A stretch of 64,000 bases of DNA, taken from positions 50,289-114,288 of the forward strand of contig JAGCUA010000093.1 of assembly GCA_017963125.1 (NCBI GenBank), given 5' to 3'. A model generated the notes under the pieces. That model made no database searches. It had not been told where the DNA came from and saw nothing but the letters and a program-made list of their open reading frames with translations. This document shows, in pieces, positions 1 to 9,728 of the stretch. Numbering within the stretch: the first letter of the stretch is position 1; each line of letters begins with the position of its first letter. The stretch comes from a bacterium. GTDB lineage: Bacteria > UBP6 > UBA1177. The position numbers and the translations under genes are program-made.

Positions 1-2
1 AA

Positions 3-356
3 ATCGTAACCTCCGTTGTCAATGATGTCATCATGCCGCTCATCGGTCTTATCGTCGGCGGTGTCAACTTTACCGACCTCGCCATCACTCTGAAAGAGGC
101 TGTTCCCGCTGCTGAAGGCGTTGCGGCAAAACCTGCTGTCCTTCTGAAATACGGAAATTTCCTTCAGACCACGTTCGACTTCATCGTAGTCGCATTTTCG
201 ATCTTCATTTTCATAAAACTTATCAATACCGCTAAAGAAAAACTTGAAAAGGCAACCAAGGCGGCAGAAGAAGCGGCAGCAGCTGCTGCTCCGGCACCGG
301 CTCCGGATCCTCAGATCGTTCTTCTTACCGAGATCAGGGACCTTCTCAAAAAGTAA
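3..356 (+). CDS. mscL: Large-conductance mechanosensitive channel MscL, 5' end cut off
   Basis: This is the C-terminal part of MscL, the homo-oligomeric inner-membrane channel that opens under membrane tension to release solutes on osmotic downshock. The frame is already open at the window edge (codons from base 3), so the first transmembrane helix is only partly present. Visible are the end of TM1 ([16 protein letters not shown]), a periplasmic loop that is a little longer than usual and Ala-rich, the second transmembrane helix ([18 protein letters not shown]), an Ala/Pro linker, and the conserved cytoplasmic C-terminal helix ([11 protein letters not shown]). The Met at base 33 lies inside TM1 and is not the real start. 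The family assignment is secure. Confidence 0.92.
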   Translation: MVTSVVNDVIMPLIGLIVGGVNFTDLAITLKEAVPAAEGVAAKPAVLLKYGNFLQTTFDFIVVAFSIFIFIKLINTAKEKLEKATKAAEEAAAAAAPAPAPDPQIVLLTEIRDLLKK

Positions 357-411
357 GCATATTTGTTCTTTCCATCTCCGTTTGACGGATTCTTTAATTA
401 AAAGGTAAAAA

Positions 412-1497
412 ATGTCACAGACGCTCAAAATCCTTAAAATTTTGTATTCAGCTTTCGGTTTCCGCTTCAAATACATCGGGATCCTCATTTTCAGGACTTT
501 CATCGGCGCGCTGATGAAAGTTACGCTGTTTCTGGATAAAATTTTCTTTCCCGGCGCGGCTAAGCAGAAGATCGAAAAACCTGTGTTTCTGATCGGACAC
601 TTGCGCAGCGGAACGACTTTCCTGCACCGTTTTCTGACTGAAAACTGCGGCGAACTGCGCGGTTTCGCGATGTGGGAAATGGTTTTTCCGGCACTTTCGA
701 TGAGAAAGATCATCAGGCCGTTCCTTCCGCTCGTGAAAAATCTCTCTTTCGACGGAGTCTGGGACCCGAAGATCCACAAGACCGACCTCTTTTCGATGGA
801 AACGGACGATATTGCCCTTTCGATGAGATACTTCGACGGTATTCTTTCGTGGATCTACTTCTACTGCTGGCAGGAGTTTGACGAAAGTGACATGTTTGAA
901 AAAGAGCTCGTCGAAGTCGCCGGGCAGGAGAAATTTGCAGAGTATCTTCAGGATATCCACAGGAAAAACATCTGGAAAACGGACAGAAGGATGTTCTCGA
1001 AGTCGTTCGCGCAGCTTTTTGCAGTCGATAAAATCGAGGAAATATACGAAAATCCGCGCATCATGCTGATAATCAGAAACCCGCTCGAGGCCGTTCCTTC
1101 GATGATGTCGCTCGAAAAACGGGTCCAGGAGTCGCTCAACAACTACAGTTCGCAGCCCGTTGAACTTCAGCAGCGTTTCCTGAAAAACATGTACCGCACC
1201 TCGCTTTTCTACTATAAAATGTTCGATGAGATCGCTGAAAAGAAGAAAAACTCACCGAATTTCCTGCTTCTTACCCACAAGCAGCTTATGACCGATTTTG
1301 ACAACACTTTCGAGCGGATCATCTCTTTCTGTGATCTGAAAAAGGACGAAAAGTTTGCCGCGGCTCTCAAAACGCAGTCCGAAAAGCAGAAGACTTTCAA
1401 GACCGAGCATGTCTATTCGCTCGAACAGTTCGGCCTTACCGAAGAACAGGTGAGAAAGGATTTTGCGTTCGTTTTTGAAAAATATGATCTGGATTAG
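412..1497 (+). CDS. Sulfotransferase-like protein
   Basis: A 361-residue protein related to PAPS-dependent sulfotransferases, which transfer sulfate from PAPS to hydroxyl or amino groups of lipids, sugars or small molecules. The 5'-phosphosulfate-binding loop is at residues 57-75 (PVFLIGHLRSGTTFLHRFL), and a 3'-phosphate-binding-like segment with IIRNP lies near residues 217-230. A hydrophobic stretch at 20-40 suggests membrane association. The start has an AAAGG ribosome-binding site. The substrate cannot be told from sequence. The gene ends three bases from the convergent plsC stop with no visible terminator between them. A neighbouring acyltransferase makes a lipid substrate possible, but this is inference. 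Confidence 0.75.
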   Translation: MSQTLKILKILYSAFGFRFKYIGILIFRTFIGALMKVTLFLDKIFFPGAAKQKIEKPVFLIGHLRSGTTFLHRFLTENCGELRGFAMWEMVFPALSMRKIIRPFLPLVKNLSFDGVWDPKIHKTDLFSMETDDIALSMRYFDGILSWIYFYCWQEFDESDMFEKELVEVAGQEKFAEYLQDIHRKNIWKTDRRMFSKSFAQLFAVDKIEEIYENPRIMLIIRNPLEAVPSMMSLEKRVQESLNNYSSQPVELQQRFLKNMYRTSLFYYKMFDEIAEKKKNSPNFLLLTHKQLMTDFDNTFERIISFCDLKKDEKFAAALKTQSEKQKTFKTEHVYSLEQFGLTEEQVRKDFAFVFEKYDLD

Positions 1498-1500
1498 AAC

Positions 1501-2193
1501 CTAACGGTTTTCAGATTCGACATATTCTGAAATAAGATCTTGAAGTCTTTCGGCGAGTTCCTGCCTCGTTTCGTTTTCCGCGATCTGGGTCGGCGGGAAT
1601 ATTTTGACTCTGACATCGCCTGACTGAATGTCGAAATCGCCGGCTTTCAGGATCCTGTCTGCGCCGATCATGGCGACTGGAAGTATTTTGCAGCCGTGTT
1701 CGGAGAGGATCAGTGCGCCCGATTTGAATTTTCCGACGTGACCGTCACGGCTTCTCGTTCCTTCCGGAAATACTAAATAGGAGCAGTATTTCATCTTTTT
1801 TTCGGCCCGTTCGAGGCTTTTTACCGCGCTGCGCCTGTTTTTGCGGTCGATCGCCACGAAGTCGTAAAGCCACATCGCCTGTCCGAAAACAGGGATCGTG
1901 AAAAGTTCTTTTTTTGCGAGGACGCGCAGATTTATCGGCAGATTCGCTCCGATTATCGGAATGTCGGCTATGCTCTGGTGGTTCGCGACGACGAGATATG
2001 TTTCTCCGGGCGTGATGTTTTCAAGCCCTTCGGTTTTGCAGCGGACCCTGCACGATTTGAGCAGAACAGACGAGCAGTGTCTGAAAACTCTGCCGCCCAG
2101 TTTTCTTTTCGAGAGAATGTGGACCGGAAAAATGAAGAACGAAAGAAGGACGTAAAAACCTACGATAAAGATTATCATTAAGAAACGGAACAT
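1501..2193 (-). CDS. plsC: 1-acyl-sn-glycerol-3-phosphate acyltransferase (PlsC family)
   Basis: Membrane-bound acyltransferase that would make phosphatidic acid from lysophosphatidic acid, or a related lysophospholipid acylation. The frame extends upstream to 2259, but I place the start at 2193, where a GAGGTG motif precedes an ATG followed directly by the N-terminal membrane segment (MFRFLMIIFIVGFYVLLSFF). Counted from this start, the catalytic NHxxxxD motif is at residues 71-77 (NHQSIAD) and the glycerol-phosphate-binding FPEGTRS motif at 142-148. About 230 residues is normal for the family. The exact acyl acceptor is not determinable. Confidence 0.87.
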   Translation of the reverse strand: MFRFLMIIFIVGFYVLLSFFIFPVHILSKRKLGGRVFRHCSSVLLKSCRVRCKTEGLENITPGETYLVVANHQSIADIPIIGANLPINLRVLAKKELFTIPVFGQAMWLYDFVAIDRKNRRSAVKSLERAEKKMKYCSYLVFPEGTRSRDGHVGKFKSGALILSEHGCKILPVAMIGADRILKAGDFDIQSGDVRVKIFPPTQIAENETRQELAERLQDLISEYVESENR

Positions 2194-2422
2194 TGCACCT
2201 CGCATAAAAAACGGGCTATTGTAATGAAATTTTTCAAATATAAAAGAAGAAAATGGCAAAAAAGAGGGGAGGCTTCCGGTTTTTTTCCGTAATTTTGTCT
2301 GTTTTTGCCTGAAAATCCTTTTATTTTCCGGAAATCGCGCTTTTCCGACTTGATTTTTATTAAATAATGTTTAAGACTACTCAGATTTTTGTTTTTTTAC
2401 TTGTTGTTTTATGGAGGTTTTA

Positions 2423-4174
2423 ATGCGTAAATTCTTTTTTGCGATCGCGATTGTCGCAGCGTTTTTCGCGTTGTCGGCACAAGACAACACCAATGATCTG
2501 TATCAGCAGTATTTGAACCAGTATAACAACAACCAGCCTGCTCAGGCAGAACCGGCAAAACCGGCAGAACCTGCTCCGGCTCAGGCACAGCCGGCAGCGG
2601 AACCTGAGAAGAAGGAAGAGGCTGCACAGCCCGCTCAGCCTGCTGAAGAAAAGAAGGAAGAAGCTGCTCAGCCTGCAGAAGAAAAGAAGGAAGAAGAAGC
2701 TCAGCCCGCTGAAGAAAAGAAGGAAGAAGCTGCTGAACAGCCGGCAGAAGCTGCTGCAGCTGCGGAAGGTGATGACAAAATCGAACCTTTCGAGACGAAA
2801 CCCTTCTTCTCGGCAAACGCTTTCATGGCTCTTTCAAACTCGATCTACACCTTCGGCGGTGACGTTATGCCGCACAGCAGCTACAGATTCAGCATCGATA
2901 ACGCTGTAATCGACCTCAAAGGCGGCAACCATATGTTCAACGGCAGGATCCTTTTCGATCTTGCGAAAGGTCTGACGACTTCCAAAAGTGTAGAGTTCAA
3001 CTACGAACACGACAGCGAACTTCCGACTGACAATACAAATCCGCTTGAATTCGTAGAAACAAGTGAATCACCGGATGCTCTTGATATTCTCAAGGACGTT
3101 TCTTTCAGCATGGTCCATCCGTCATACCGCAATGCAGCTGGTACTTTCGGTCTCAATGTCGAACTTCAGGCAGGTCTTTTCGGACTTCCGTTCGGTATCG
3201 AAAGCGGATACGATCACGAGATCACGTTTGCAAATTCGGCGATCAAAGAGGATTTCCTCGGCGGCGCATTCAGAGATGTCGCTGTTTCTCTCGGTTTCGA
3301 CTTCCTGATCGGCAGCAAGATGGATCTCGACCTCACTCTCTTTGTTTTCAACGGCAAGAACGAAACGATGCTTGACGGCGAGGACAGATTCAAAGATCCG
3401 GCATTCGGTTTCGACCTCAGATACAACTACAACAGCAGATTCTATGCAACGGCAGCTTTCTCGTTTATCATGGGCAGCGCATACATTGGCTATGACGAAG
3501 AGACCGAAGGCGGTATTTTCCAGACGACCAACGGAACCTACCTTGACGAGAAAAACAAAATCGAAGAAAACCTCATTCTCAAGGACGACGAGGGAAGAAA
3601 CGACTACGCAGTCAACAAAAAGAATATAATCTTTGCAGTCGGTGCAGACCTCGGATACAACGTAAACGATGATGTTGCAGTCGGTTTCAAAGGCGAATTC
3701 GCTTATTCGAGCAGATCGATGTTCAACCCGTATGCAAACATTTACATCGGCAAGGATTACTACGAAAACGCACGTTTCATCCGTGACGGAAACGAAGGGA
3801 TGATCTGGGGCAAGAGCTCCTACAATCCGTGGGGATTCTTCGTTATGCCTTACGCTCACGTCTACTGGTTCGACATTATGGCGAGATTCTCCTACTTCAA
3901 GCAGCCCTACCTTTACACCTTCATCGAGGACAGCAAGAACACGAACATGGGATTCGACTTTGCGTTCATCTACAATTTCTGCGACTACGCAGGTGTCGAG
4001 TTCGACTACAATTTCGTAAGAGAAACGAGACATATGTATGACGAAGCATACAGCAAGAACGAATACTACACCAATACTTACAACACCCACATTTTCACGA
4101 TCGCTCTTACCGGCTGGTTCGATTTCCTCTGGGAAGGAAAAGAAGAAGCTGAAGAAGCAGCTGCTGCTGAATAA
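2423..4174 (+). CDS. Secreted outer-membrane beta-barrel protein with an Ala/Pro/Glu/Lys linker
   Basis: A 583-residue exported protein. An upstream in-frame ATG exists at 2411, but GGAGG at 2413-2417 precedes the ATG at 2423, which opens a clear signal peptide (MRKFFFAIAIVAAFFALSA, then Q). Residues of about 35-120 are a low-complexity linker built from AEEKKEE-type repeats (DNA about 2610-2750). The rest is rich in alternating hydrophobic/polar, aromatic segments (RFSIDNAVIDLKGG, VAVSLGFDFLIG, FYATAAFSFIMG, MARFSYFKQPYLYTF, TIALTGWFDFLWEG) typical of outer-membrane beta-strands. A porin-like role is likely but the family is not recognised. The last residues are acidic and Ala-rich, unlike the usual C-terminal aromatic residue. 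Confidence 0.65.
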   Translation: MRKFFFAIAIVAAFFALSAQDNTNDLYQQYLNQYNNNQPAQAEPAKPAEPAPAQAQPAAEPEKKEEAAQPAQPAEEKKEEAAQPAEEKKEEEAQPAEEKKEEAAEQPAEAAAAAEGDDKIEPFETKPFFSANAFMALSNSIYTFGGDVMPHSSYRFSIDNAVIDLKGGNHMFNGRILFDLAKGLTTSKSVEFNYEHDSELPTDNTNPLEFVETSESPDALDILKDVSFSMVHPSYRNAAGTFGLNVELQAGLFGLPFGIESGYDHEITFANSAIKEDFLGGAFRDVAVSLGFDFLIGSKMDLDLTLFVFNGKNETMLDGEDRFKDPAFGFDLRYNYNSRFYATAAFSFIMGSAYIGYDEETEGGIFQTTNGTYLDEKNKIEENLILKDDEGRNDYAVNKKNIIFAVGADLGYNVNDDVAVGFKGEFAYSSRSMFNPYANIYIGKDYYENARFIRDGNEGMIWGKSSYNPWGFFVMPYAHVYWFDIMARFSYFKQPYLYTFIEDSKNTNMGFDFAFIYNFCDYAGVEFDYNFVRETRHMYDEAYSKNEYYTNTYNTHIFTIALTGWFDFLWEGKEEAEEAAAAE

Positions 4175-4326
4175 TTCCAAATTTTAATCCCCGAAAAATC
4201 ATAATTACTCATCCCTAAGTTCCCAAAACTCCTTAAGTTCCATAGTCTTAATCCGCGCTCCGGCAGTCCGCATGGATTTTTCCGAAAAACTGAATATAAT
4301 GCACCGTTTTATGTATCGGGGGAACA

Positions 4327-5454
4327 ATGACCTGGGTCCAGATGCTCACTTTTGCGGCGGTCGTGCTGATTGTCGCGGTTCTGATGACGAAATATTTGAT
4401 TTTTTCTCTTGTCTGCGCGTTTCCGGGGCTGAAACAGTTCAGAAAACTGCTGAATTTACTGTATGTTCTCAATCTTGCCGGGTTCGCGCTTTTTAAAGAG
4501 AGGACTTTTCTCAACACGAAGGCGGCGGAGATCGTTTCTCTTGTGATTTATTTCTACTTCACTTTTCTTTTTGTCTTTGTCGCATACGGGATTTTTTGCG
4601 AAATTCTGGTTTTTGTGCGCCGTTTTTTTAAAAATTTGTACGAAAAACACCTCTCTCCGGGCAAAAGAAAAATTATTTTAGCCGCGCTTCTGCTGATCGC
4701 TCTTGATACGGTCGCCGCAGGATGGCTGCTCGCGCAGAATGTCGTTATCAAGAATTTTGAGGTCAAAAATCAGAAGATCGGGCAGTACACACGCGTCGTT
4801 CAGATTTCCGATATCCACTTCAGCCGCGTCATCGATGAGCGTTTCGCAGAAAAAATCGTCCCGATGATAAATGATCTGAAACCCGATCTCGTCCTTTTTA
4901 CAGGCGACTACATGGACAAAGGGATCGAAAATCCGGAAAAAATCGCAGAAATCATGAACAAAATCGAGGCTCCGATGGGAAAATTCGCGATAAGCGGAAA
5001 CCACGAGTTCATAACCGGATACTTAGACTGCATTGATTTTATTGAGAAAAACGGTTTTGAGTTTATGGACGGGAGAGTCGAAAATATCGGGCGCAACATC
5101 GTTATCGGCGGTGTCATGGACCGAAGCGCGGAAAGCAGCAACGTCTACTATCACGAAGATTCCAAGGTCCTGAACCAGTTCCAAAGCGGAAATTTCAATA
5201 TCTATCTCAAGCACAGACCCGAACTTGATGAGGGCGATTCTGCGCACTTCGATCTCATGCTTTCCGGGCATACCCACGGCGGACAGATTTTTCCGTTCAC
5301 GATCCTCGTGAAAATTTTCAACAGATATTTAGCCGGCCTGTACGAGCTTGAAGGCGGCGCGAAACTTTACGTCAGCCGCGGGACCGGCGCGTGGGGACCG
5401 CCCGTGAGATTCGGCGCGACGCCTGAAATAACCCTTATCGAGCTTAAACCGTGA
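4327..5454 (+). CDS. Membrane-anchored metallophosphoesterase (YkuE/YaeI-like)
   Basis: A calcineurin-like metallophosphoesterase of 375 residues. The N-terminal 145 residues hold about four hydrophobic segments, so the catalytic domain is membrane-tethered. All metal-binding motifs are present: DxH at 162-164, GD at 193-194, GNHE at 224-227 and GHTHGG at 314-319. Relatives hydrolyse UDP-2,3-diacylglucosamine or other phosphoesters at the membrane, but the substrate here is unknown. A TATAAT at 4295-4300 could be its -10 box. The downstream acyl-CoA dehydrogenase begins six bases after the stop, so the two are probably co-transcribed. Confidence 0.87.
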   Translation: MTWVQMLTFAAVVLIVAVLMTKYLIFSLVCAFPGLKQFRKLLNLLYVLNLAGFALFKERTFLNTKAAEIVSLVIYFYFTFLFVFVAYGIFCEILVFVRRFFKNLYEKHLSPGKRKIILAALLLIALDTVAAGWLLAQNVVIKNFEVKNQKIGQYTRVVQISDIHFSRVIDERFAEKIVPMINDLKPDLVLFTGDYMDKGIENPEKIAEIMNKIEAPMGKFAISGNHEFITGYLDCIDFIEKNGFEFMDGRVENIGRNIVIGGVMDRSAESSNVYYHEDSKVLNQFQSGNFNIYLKHRPELDEGDSAHFDLMLSGHTHGGQIFPFTILVKIFNRYLAGLYELEGGAKLYVSRGTGAWGPPVRFGATPEITLIELKP

Positions 5455-5460
5455 GGAAAA

Positions 5461-7008
5461 ATGGATAACTTTTTTAGTGATTCAATAAGGAAAAACCTTG
5501 CGCTGTTTTCAGCTGAGTCGGAAAAATATTCGGAATTTCTTGATAAAATCGGAAAAATCTGCGGAGAAAAAATTGCCGCAAGGGCAGCAGCAGTCGATAA
5601 AAAAGGGGTGAAACTCGAAAGAAATTCGGTCGTTTTGTCGCCTGAAATGCTTGAAAATATTGAAGATTTGAAAAATTGCGGCTACGCGGGGGCATCTCTT
5701 CCCGAAATTTACGGCGGAAAGTCGCTGCCCAAACTTTTTGATGCCGCTGCAGTAGAGATGATTTCGCGCGCCGACGCCTCGCTGATGACGCTCGTTTCGC
5801 TTTCCGAAGCCGGAAACCTTATATATTTATATGGGACAGAGGAACAGAAAAAACGGATCCTGCCGGGGATCGCATCGGGAAAACTTTCGTGCGCGATGGC
5901 TTTGAGCGAAGTTCATGCCGGAAGCGACCTTCAGGCAGTCGAAACGGCTGCAGTCGAAGAAAACGGAGAGTGGTATCTAAACGGCGCAAAACATTTCGTG
6001 ACGAACGGAGGCGCCGATATCATGCTCGTCCTGGCAAGAAGCGAGGAAGGTGTTTCGGGCGGACGCGGACTTTCGCTTTTCATCCGCGAAAAAGGCGCTG
6101 ACGACAACTGCAGGATAGAGAGTGTTGCGGAAAAACACGGTATCTGCGGCTCTCCGACATGCAATATCCGCTTTGAAAAGGCAAAGTGCGAACTTTTGGG
6201 AAGACGCCGCTTCGGTCTCGTCAGGTATGTGCAGGAAATTCTTCTTTCGGCAAGGCTTTCTGTTGCGGCCCAGGCGCTGGGAATCGCTGCCGCGGCTTTG
6301 TCTGATGCGGAAAAATATGCGGCTAACAGAACCCAGTTCGGAAAAAAGATATCGGAACTTCCGCAGGTAGCGGTGATGCTTAATGAAATGCGGGAAAGTG
6401 TTGCGGCGCTGCGGCTTATGATTTATTTTACCGCTTCGAAGTTCGATGAAATGACGGCTATACAGTCTGAATCTCAGACTCCGGAAAATGCAGAAAAACA
6501 GCGTGAAGTGCGCTCCGAAGCCGAATTTCTGGTGGCGCTCGTCAAATTCTTCGCAGCCGAAACGGCGGAAAAAGTCACACGCGATTCGCTCCAGATCCAC
6601 GGCGGAAACGGCTATCTCCGCGGAGTCGCGGCCGAAAGACTTGCCAGAGACGCGCGGGTAACCTCTATTTATGAAGGAACGAGCCAGATCCAGATCGCTG
6701 CCATAGTCAGAAAAACAACTGACGGCACACTCGAAAAGATCGTGAAAAAACTTTTAGACGGCAGAGAAGATCCGGAACTTTCGGAAAAAATTGTGCGCAG
6801 AGCTGAAAAAGTGACATCGGTTTCCGCGGAACTTGCCGAAAACGGAAAAATCAGTTTTTGCGAAGAAAAAGTTGCTTTTGCCGCAGTTTTTGTTTTTGCC
6901 GCCGCACTTTCAGTTTTTTACGGAACGGAAAATTTTTCCCGCGGAAATTTTTCCGCCGCTGTTTTTTTCGAAGCCGGTTTTTTTCTTTCCGTAATCGAAG
7001 CCTTGTAA
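5461..7008 (+). CDS. Acyl-CoA dehydrogenase
   Basis: FAD-dependent acyl-CoA dehydrogenase that introduces the alpha-beta double bond into an acyl-CoA. The N-terminal, middle and C-terminal ACAD domains are recognisable: ALSEVHAGSDLQA near residue 147, LNGAKHFVTNGG shortly after, and the FAD/catalytic region QIHGGNGYL followed by IYEGTSQIQ, where Glu405 takes the position of the catalytic base of short/medium-chain enzymes. About 100 residues follow the usual end of the core; this tail is helical and hydrophobic, as in some longer ACADs. The ribosome-binding site GAGG overlaps the stop of the phosphoesterase gene. The acyl chain preference is not visible. Confidence 0.9.
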   Translation: MDNFFSDSIRKNLALFSAESEKYSEFLDKIGKICGEKIAARAAAVDKKGVKLERNSVVLSPEMLENIEDLKNCGYAGASLPEIYGGKSLPKLFDAAAVEMISRADASLMTLVSLSEAGNLIYLYGTEEQKKRILPGIASGKLSCAMALSEVHAGSDLQAVETAAVEENGEWYLNGAKHFVTNGGADIMLVLARSEEGVSGGRGLSLFIREKGADDNCRIESVAEKHGICGSPTCNIRFEKAKCELLGRRRFGLVRYVQEILLSARLSVAAQALGIAAAALSDAEKYAANRTQFGKKISELPQVAVMLNEMRESVAALRLMIYFTASKFDEMTAIQSESQTPENAEKQREVRSEAEFLVALVKFFAAETAEKVTRDSLQIHGGNGYLRGVAAERLARDARVTSIYEGTSQIQIAAIVRKTTDGTLEKIVKKLLDGREDPELSEKIVRRAEKVTSVSAELAENGKISFCEEKVAFAAVFVFAAALSVFYGTENFSRGNFSAAVFFEAGFFLSVIEAL

Positions 7009-7117
7009 ACCTCTTTGAGCCGAAAAAGCTCCACAAAAAATTCCTCTAAAGAGTAAAGTAGCGAAAAAGTTCAATGTTATCAGTTAGATAAAAAGTTGTC
7101 TGTCTGTCTAAAAATTC

Positions 7118-7146
7118 TTGACATTATTTTTCAAATCCACTAAGTT
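7118..7146 (+). promoter_or_regulatory. Candidate sigma70-type promoter for envelope module 1
   Basis: A consensus TTGACA (7118-7123), a 17-base spacer and TAAGTT (7141-7146) lie 50 bases before the first gene of module 1. The -10 box matches TATAAT at only three positions, so the call rests mainly on the perfect -35 box, the ideal spacing and the position in a 186-base gene-free stretch. Confidence 0.5.
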
Positions 7147-7194
7147 CCTTTCCGACTTTTTGGTGGTTTAACAATTCTATTTAGGTAAGGAGTC

Positions 7195-8058
7195 ATGAAA
7201 CACAGTAAATTAGTCGCTTTAACACTTGCTTTTTTCGCATTTGTTTCTTTCCAGGTTTTTGCAGATGATCTTTTCGATTTGGACGGCGGAGCTGCTGGTC
7301 CTGAAGATCCTGCTGCTGCCGAAGCACCGGCTGAAGACGGAGAGGCACCTGCTGCCGAAGCTGCTCAGAATGCCGACGCTCCTAAGACCGCACAGCTTGA
7401 TGTAAACGCATCGGCTGCTGATTCTGAGGCTGAAAAAGAACTCAGAGACCTTAATGTTGAAAAGAAGAAACAGATTAAAGTCGTTCAGAAGAAAGATTTC
7501 ACGAAGGACAAACGCTTCGAGCTCGGAATCGACATCGGTTTCGCATGCGGCGACTGGGAAGATCTTCTTGCAGTCGGCATCAGAGCGGCTTATCACTTCA
7601 ACGAATACATCGCTCTGCAGGCTCGTTTCCTCTATGGCGCTGTTTCATGGGAAAACGAAACCCTTAAACAGGCGAAAGAAGCTGATGCTTACGTTGCGAA
7701 GAGCAACCTCATGCTTATGGGTGGCGCAAGTGCCGTTTTCACTCCTTTCTACGGCAAACTCAGCGTTTTCGGCGACATAATCCCGAAGTATGACCTTAAC
7801 GCTTCTGTCGGTGTTTATTACTACAGAACAGTTGCTGAAGGCGAAGGCGTCAAAAAGATGAACAACAACAACGTAGCGTTCCAGGTCGGTTTTGCTCCGA
7901 GAATCTTCCTCGGCAAAAATGCAAGCCTCAGCTTGAATTTCGACTGGTTCATCATGAAGGATAAACGCCCGAAACAGGAAGGCGGAAGCTCGGCTTATAT
8001 CAAGTCAGACTTTTTGTTCACGATCAATGCAAGCATGTTCCTTCCCTTTGCTAAGTAG
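7195..8058 (+). CDS. Outer-membrane beta-barrel protein, first gene of envelope module 1
   Basis: A 287-residue exported protein: signal peptide (MKHSKLVALTLAFFAFVSFQVFA, two stretches of hydrophobic residues ending in AxA-like FA), an acidic Ala/Pro/Glu linker to about residue 85, a basic coiled segment (DLNVEKKKQIKVVQKKDF), then a barrel with strands such as FELGIDIGFACGDW, IRAAYHFNEYIALQARFLYG and LSLNFDWFIM. It resembles the beta-barrel outer-membrane proteins found with gliding/TonB clusters of Myxococcales (TIGR04565-like), but I cannot confirm membership. It starts a run of seven closely spaced genes, which supports a role as an outer-membrane component of that machine. Confidence 0.6.
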   Translation: MKHSKLVALTLAFFAFVSFQVFADDLFDLDGGAAGPEDPAAAEAPAEDGEAPAAEAAQNADAPKTAQLDVNASAADSEAEKELRDLNVEKKKQIKVVQKKDFTKDKRFELGIDIGFACGDWEDLLAVGIRAAYHFNEYIALQARFLYGAVSWENETLKQAKEADAYVAKSNLMLMGGASAVFTPFYGKLSVFGDIIPKYDLNASVGVYYYRTVAEGEGVKKMNNNNVAFQVGFAPRIFLGKNASLSLNFDWFIMKDKRPKQEGGSSAYIKSDFLFTINASMFLPFAK

Positions 8059-8070
8059 TGGGGTGGTACT

Positions 8071-9696
8071 ATGAAAAAAATACTGACTCTTGTTCTTATC
8101 TCCTTCGCGGTGATGCTGGTCACGTCCTGCGCGACACAGCTTACCGTCCGCGAAAAGGAAATGAAAAAATACGAGAAGATCGATGCATCTCTCGTTGAAG
8201 GTATGCCTGAAGCGATCACGAAAGTCGTAAACGCATACAACAGCGAAGATTACTTCACCTCCGCTGTAGGTTTTTATGCGATTATGAAAAACAAAGAGTG
8301 GGACAGACTGCATGATACTGCAAGGTACTACTATGCAGAGTCTCTTTTCAGAATGGGACTTTATCAGGCTTCCGAATACCAGCTTGCCGAAATCCTTTTC
8401 GAAGGTTCTGAATCTCACTACTTTGTATCGAGCCTTCTGAAACTTCTTGCCGTTACCTACAAAACGGAAGATGAAAAGGTTCTTTTCGCAGTCCTTTCGA
8501 ATGTTGACTACGAAGCACTTCCGAAGAAGTTCGCCAACGAGTTGACTTACTACCTCGGCAAAATCAACTTCTACAACGGCCAGGACGAGCAGGCACTCAA
8601 AATGTTCGGTCAGGTAAAGGACTACAGCTCCTTCTACCCGAAAGCAAAATACTTCCTCGGTGTCATTCAGGTCCGTCAGCAGATGTTTGCAGACGCAATG
8701 AAGAGCTTCACCGAGATCAAAGAGATGCCGGATGACAAATATATCGGCACCGACATCAAAAAACTGAAAGGTATGGCAGAACTTGCACTCGGCGAACTTT
8801 ACTACGCTGCTGCATGGCAGTCGCAGAACAAACTCGCGATGTTCAACGTTGCACTCAACTACTTCTCGAACGTCGGAAGAGACAACGCTCAGTGGTTCGA
8901 ATCACTCTTCGCAAGAACATGGGCTTCACTCATGATCGGAAGATTCGATTCGACACTCGGTACGGTCGTAACGCTCCGTTCACCTTTCTTCACCGATATT
9001 TATTTCCCGGAAGTAAACATCGTCGAAGCGGTTACTTACTACAACCTCTGTCAGTATGACGAAGTAAACAACGTAATAGATTACTTCTTCAGCGTTTACC
9101 CGGATTATCAGAAGAAAATGGCTTCGTGGCTTGAAAATGTTTCGACGAAAACCGGTCTTGACATTTATAAGGAACTCCTTGAAATGTATAAAAAGGCTCA
9201 GGCAGGCGAAAACACCGAGCTTCCGGAAGCTGTTTTGAGAACCATTCTTACCGAATCGCTGTTCGTAAGAAAATACAACCACATCAAAGAGATCGAAAGA
9301 GAGCTTACCATCATCGAAAAAGCTCCTGAATCTTTCAAAAACAGCGTTATTGCTCAGGACGTTTCCAAGAAAATGATGTATCAGCTGACCACTCTCAGAA
9401 ATGAATCGGGCGTATGGCTCGTTCAGAGAGTTCAGAATCTCAACAACGAACTCGGTCAGCTCATCGCAGATATGAGAGCGATACGCTTCGAGATGACAGA
9501 TAGTATGAAATCTTCTCTCGAAAAAGAAGAGCTTTACGGCAAAGAGGTAAAGGAAGAAGAAGAGACGGTTCAGAAGAAGGCTGAAATGAATCCTTCGGTT
9601 CCGCAGAATTCCTACTACTACCCGTTTGACGGCGAATATTGGGAAGACGAGCTTGGTTACTACTTCTTCAATGTCGACAATTTGTGCAAAGAGTAA
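8071..9696 (+). CDS. TPR-repeat lipoprotein, module 1 (GltC-like position)
   Basis: A 541-residue predicted lipoprotein with lipobox VTSC and modified Cys20. The body is helical and TPR-like, with aligned helices such as YYAESLFRMGLYQASEYQL, LTYYLGKINFYNGQDEQAL and FYPKAKYFLGVIQVRQQ. The last 100 residues include acidic coiled coil (KEVKEEEETVQKK). The segment FYPKAKYFLGVI corresponds to FYPQARYFLGVM in the 744-residue protein at 18673, so the two are paralogues in matching positions of the two modules. By position and type it is comparable to the TPR protein GltC of the Myxococcus Glt machinery, but homology to GltC itself was not tested. It starts 12 bases after the preceding gene. Confidence 0.65.
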   Translation: MKKILTLVLISFAVMLVTSCATQLTVREKEMKKYEKIDASLVEGMPEAITKVVNAYNSEDYFTSAVGFYAIMKNKEWDRLHDTARYYYAESLFRMGLYQASEYQLAEILFEGSESHYFVSSLLKLLAVTYKTEDEKVLFAVLSNVDYEALPKKFANELTYYLGKINFYNGQDEQALKMFGQVKDYSSFYPKAKYFLGVIQVRQQMFADAMKSFTEIKEMPDDKYIGTDIKKLKGMAELALGELYYAAAWQSQNKLAMFNVALNYFSNVGRDNAQWFESLFARTWASLMIGRFDSTLGTVVTLRSPFFTDIYFPEVNIVEAVTYYNLCQYDEVNNVIDYFFSVYPDYQKKMASWLENVSTKTGLDIYKELLEMYKKAQAGENTELPEAVLRTILTESLFVRKYNHIKEIERELTIIEKAPESFKNSVIAQDVSKKMMYQLTTLRNESGVWLVQRVQNLNNELGQLIADMRAIRFEMTDSMKSSLEKEELYGKEVKEEEETVQKKAEMNPSVPQNSYYYPFDGEYWEDELGYYFFNVDNLCKE

Positions 9697-9728
9697 TTTG
9701 TTTGTCAATTAGTTAGAGGTTTCTGAAG

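Noticed and set aside
2610..2750. Repeated DNA that might be taken for a CRISPR or minisatellite
   Set aside because: It encodes the AEEKKEE linker of an exported protein; the units are imperfect and there are no spacers.
3122..4180. A 352-residue minus-strand open frame
   Set aside because: It lies opposite a secreted barrel gene with signal peptide and RBS; the antisense product is Val/Glu/Cys-rich with no recognisable domain. It is a shadow of codon bias.
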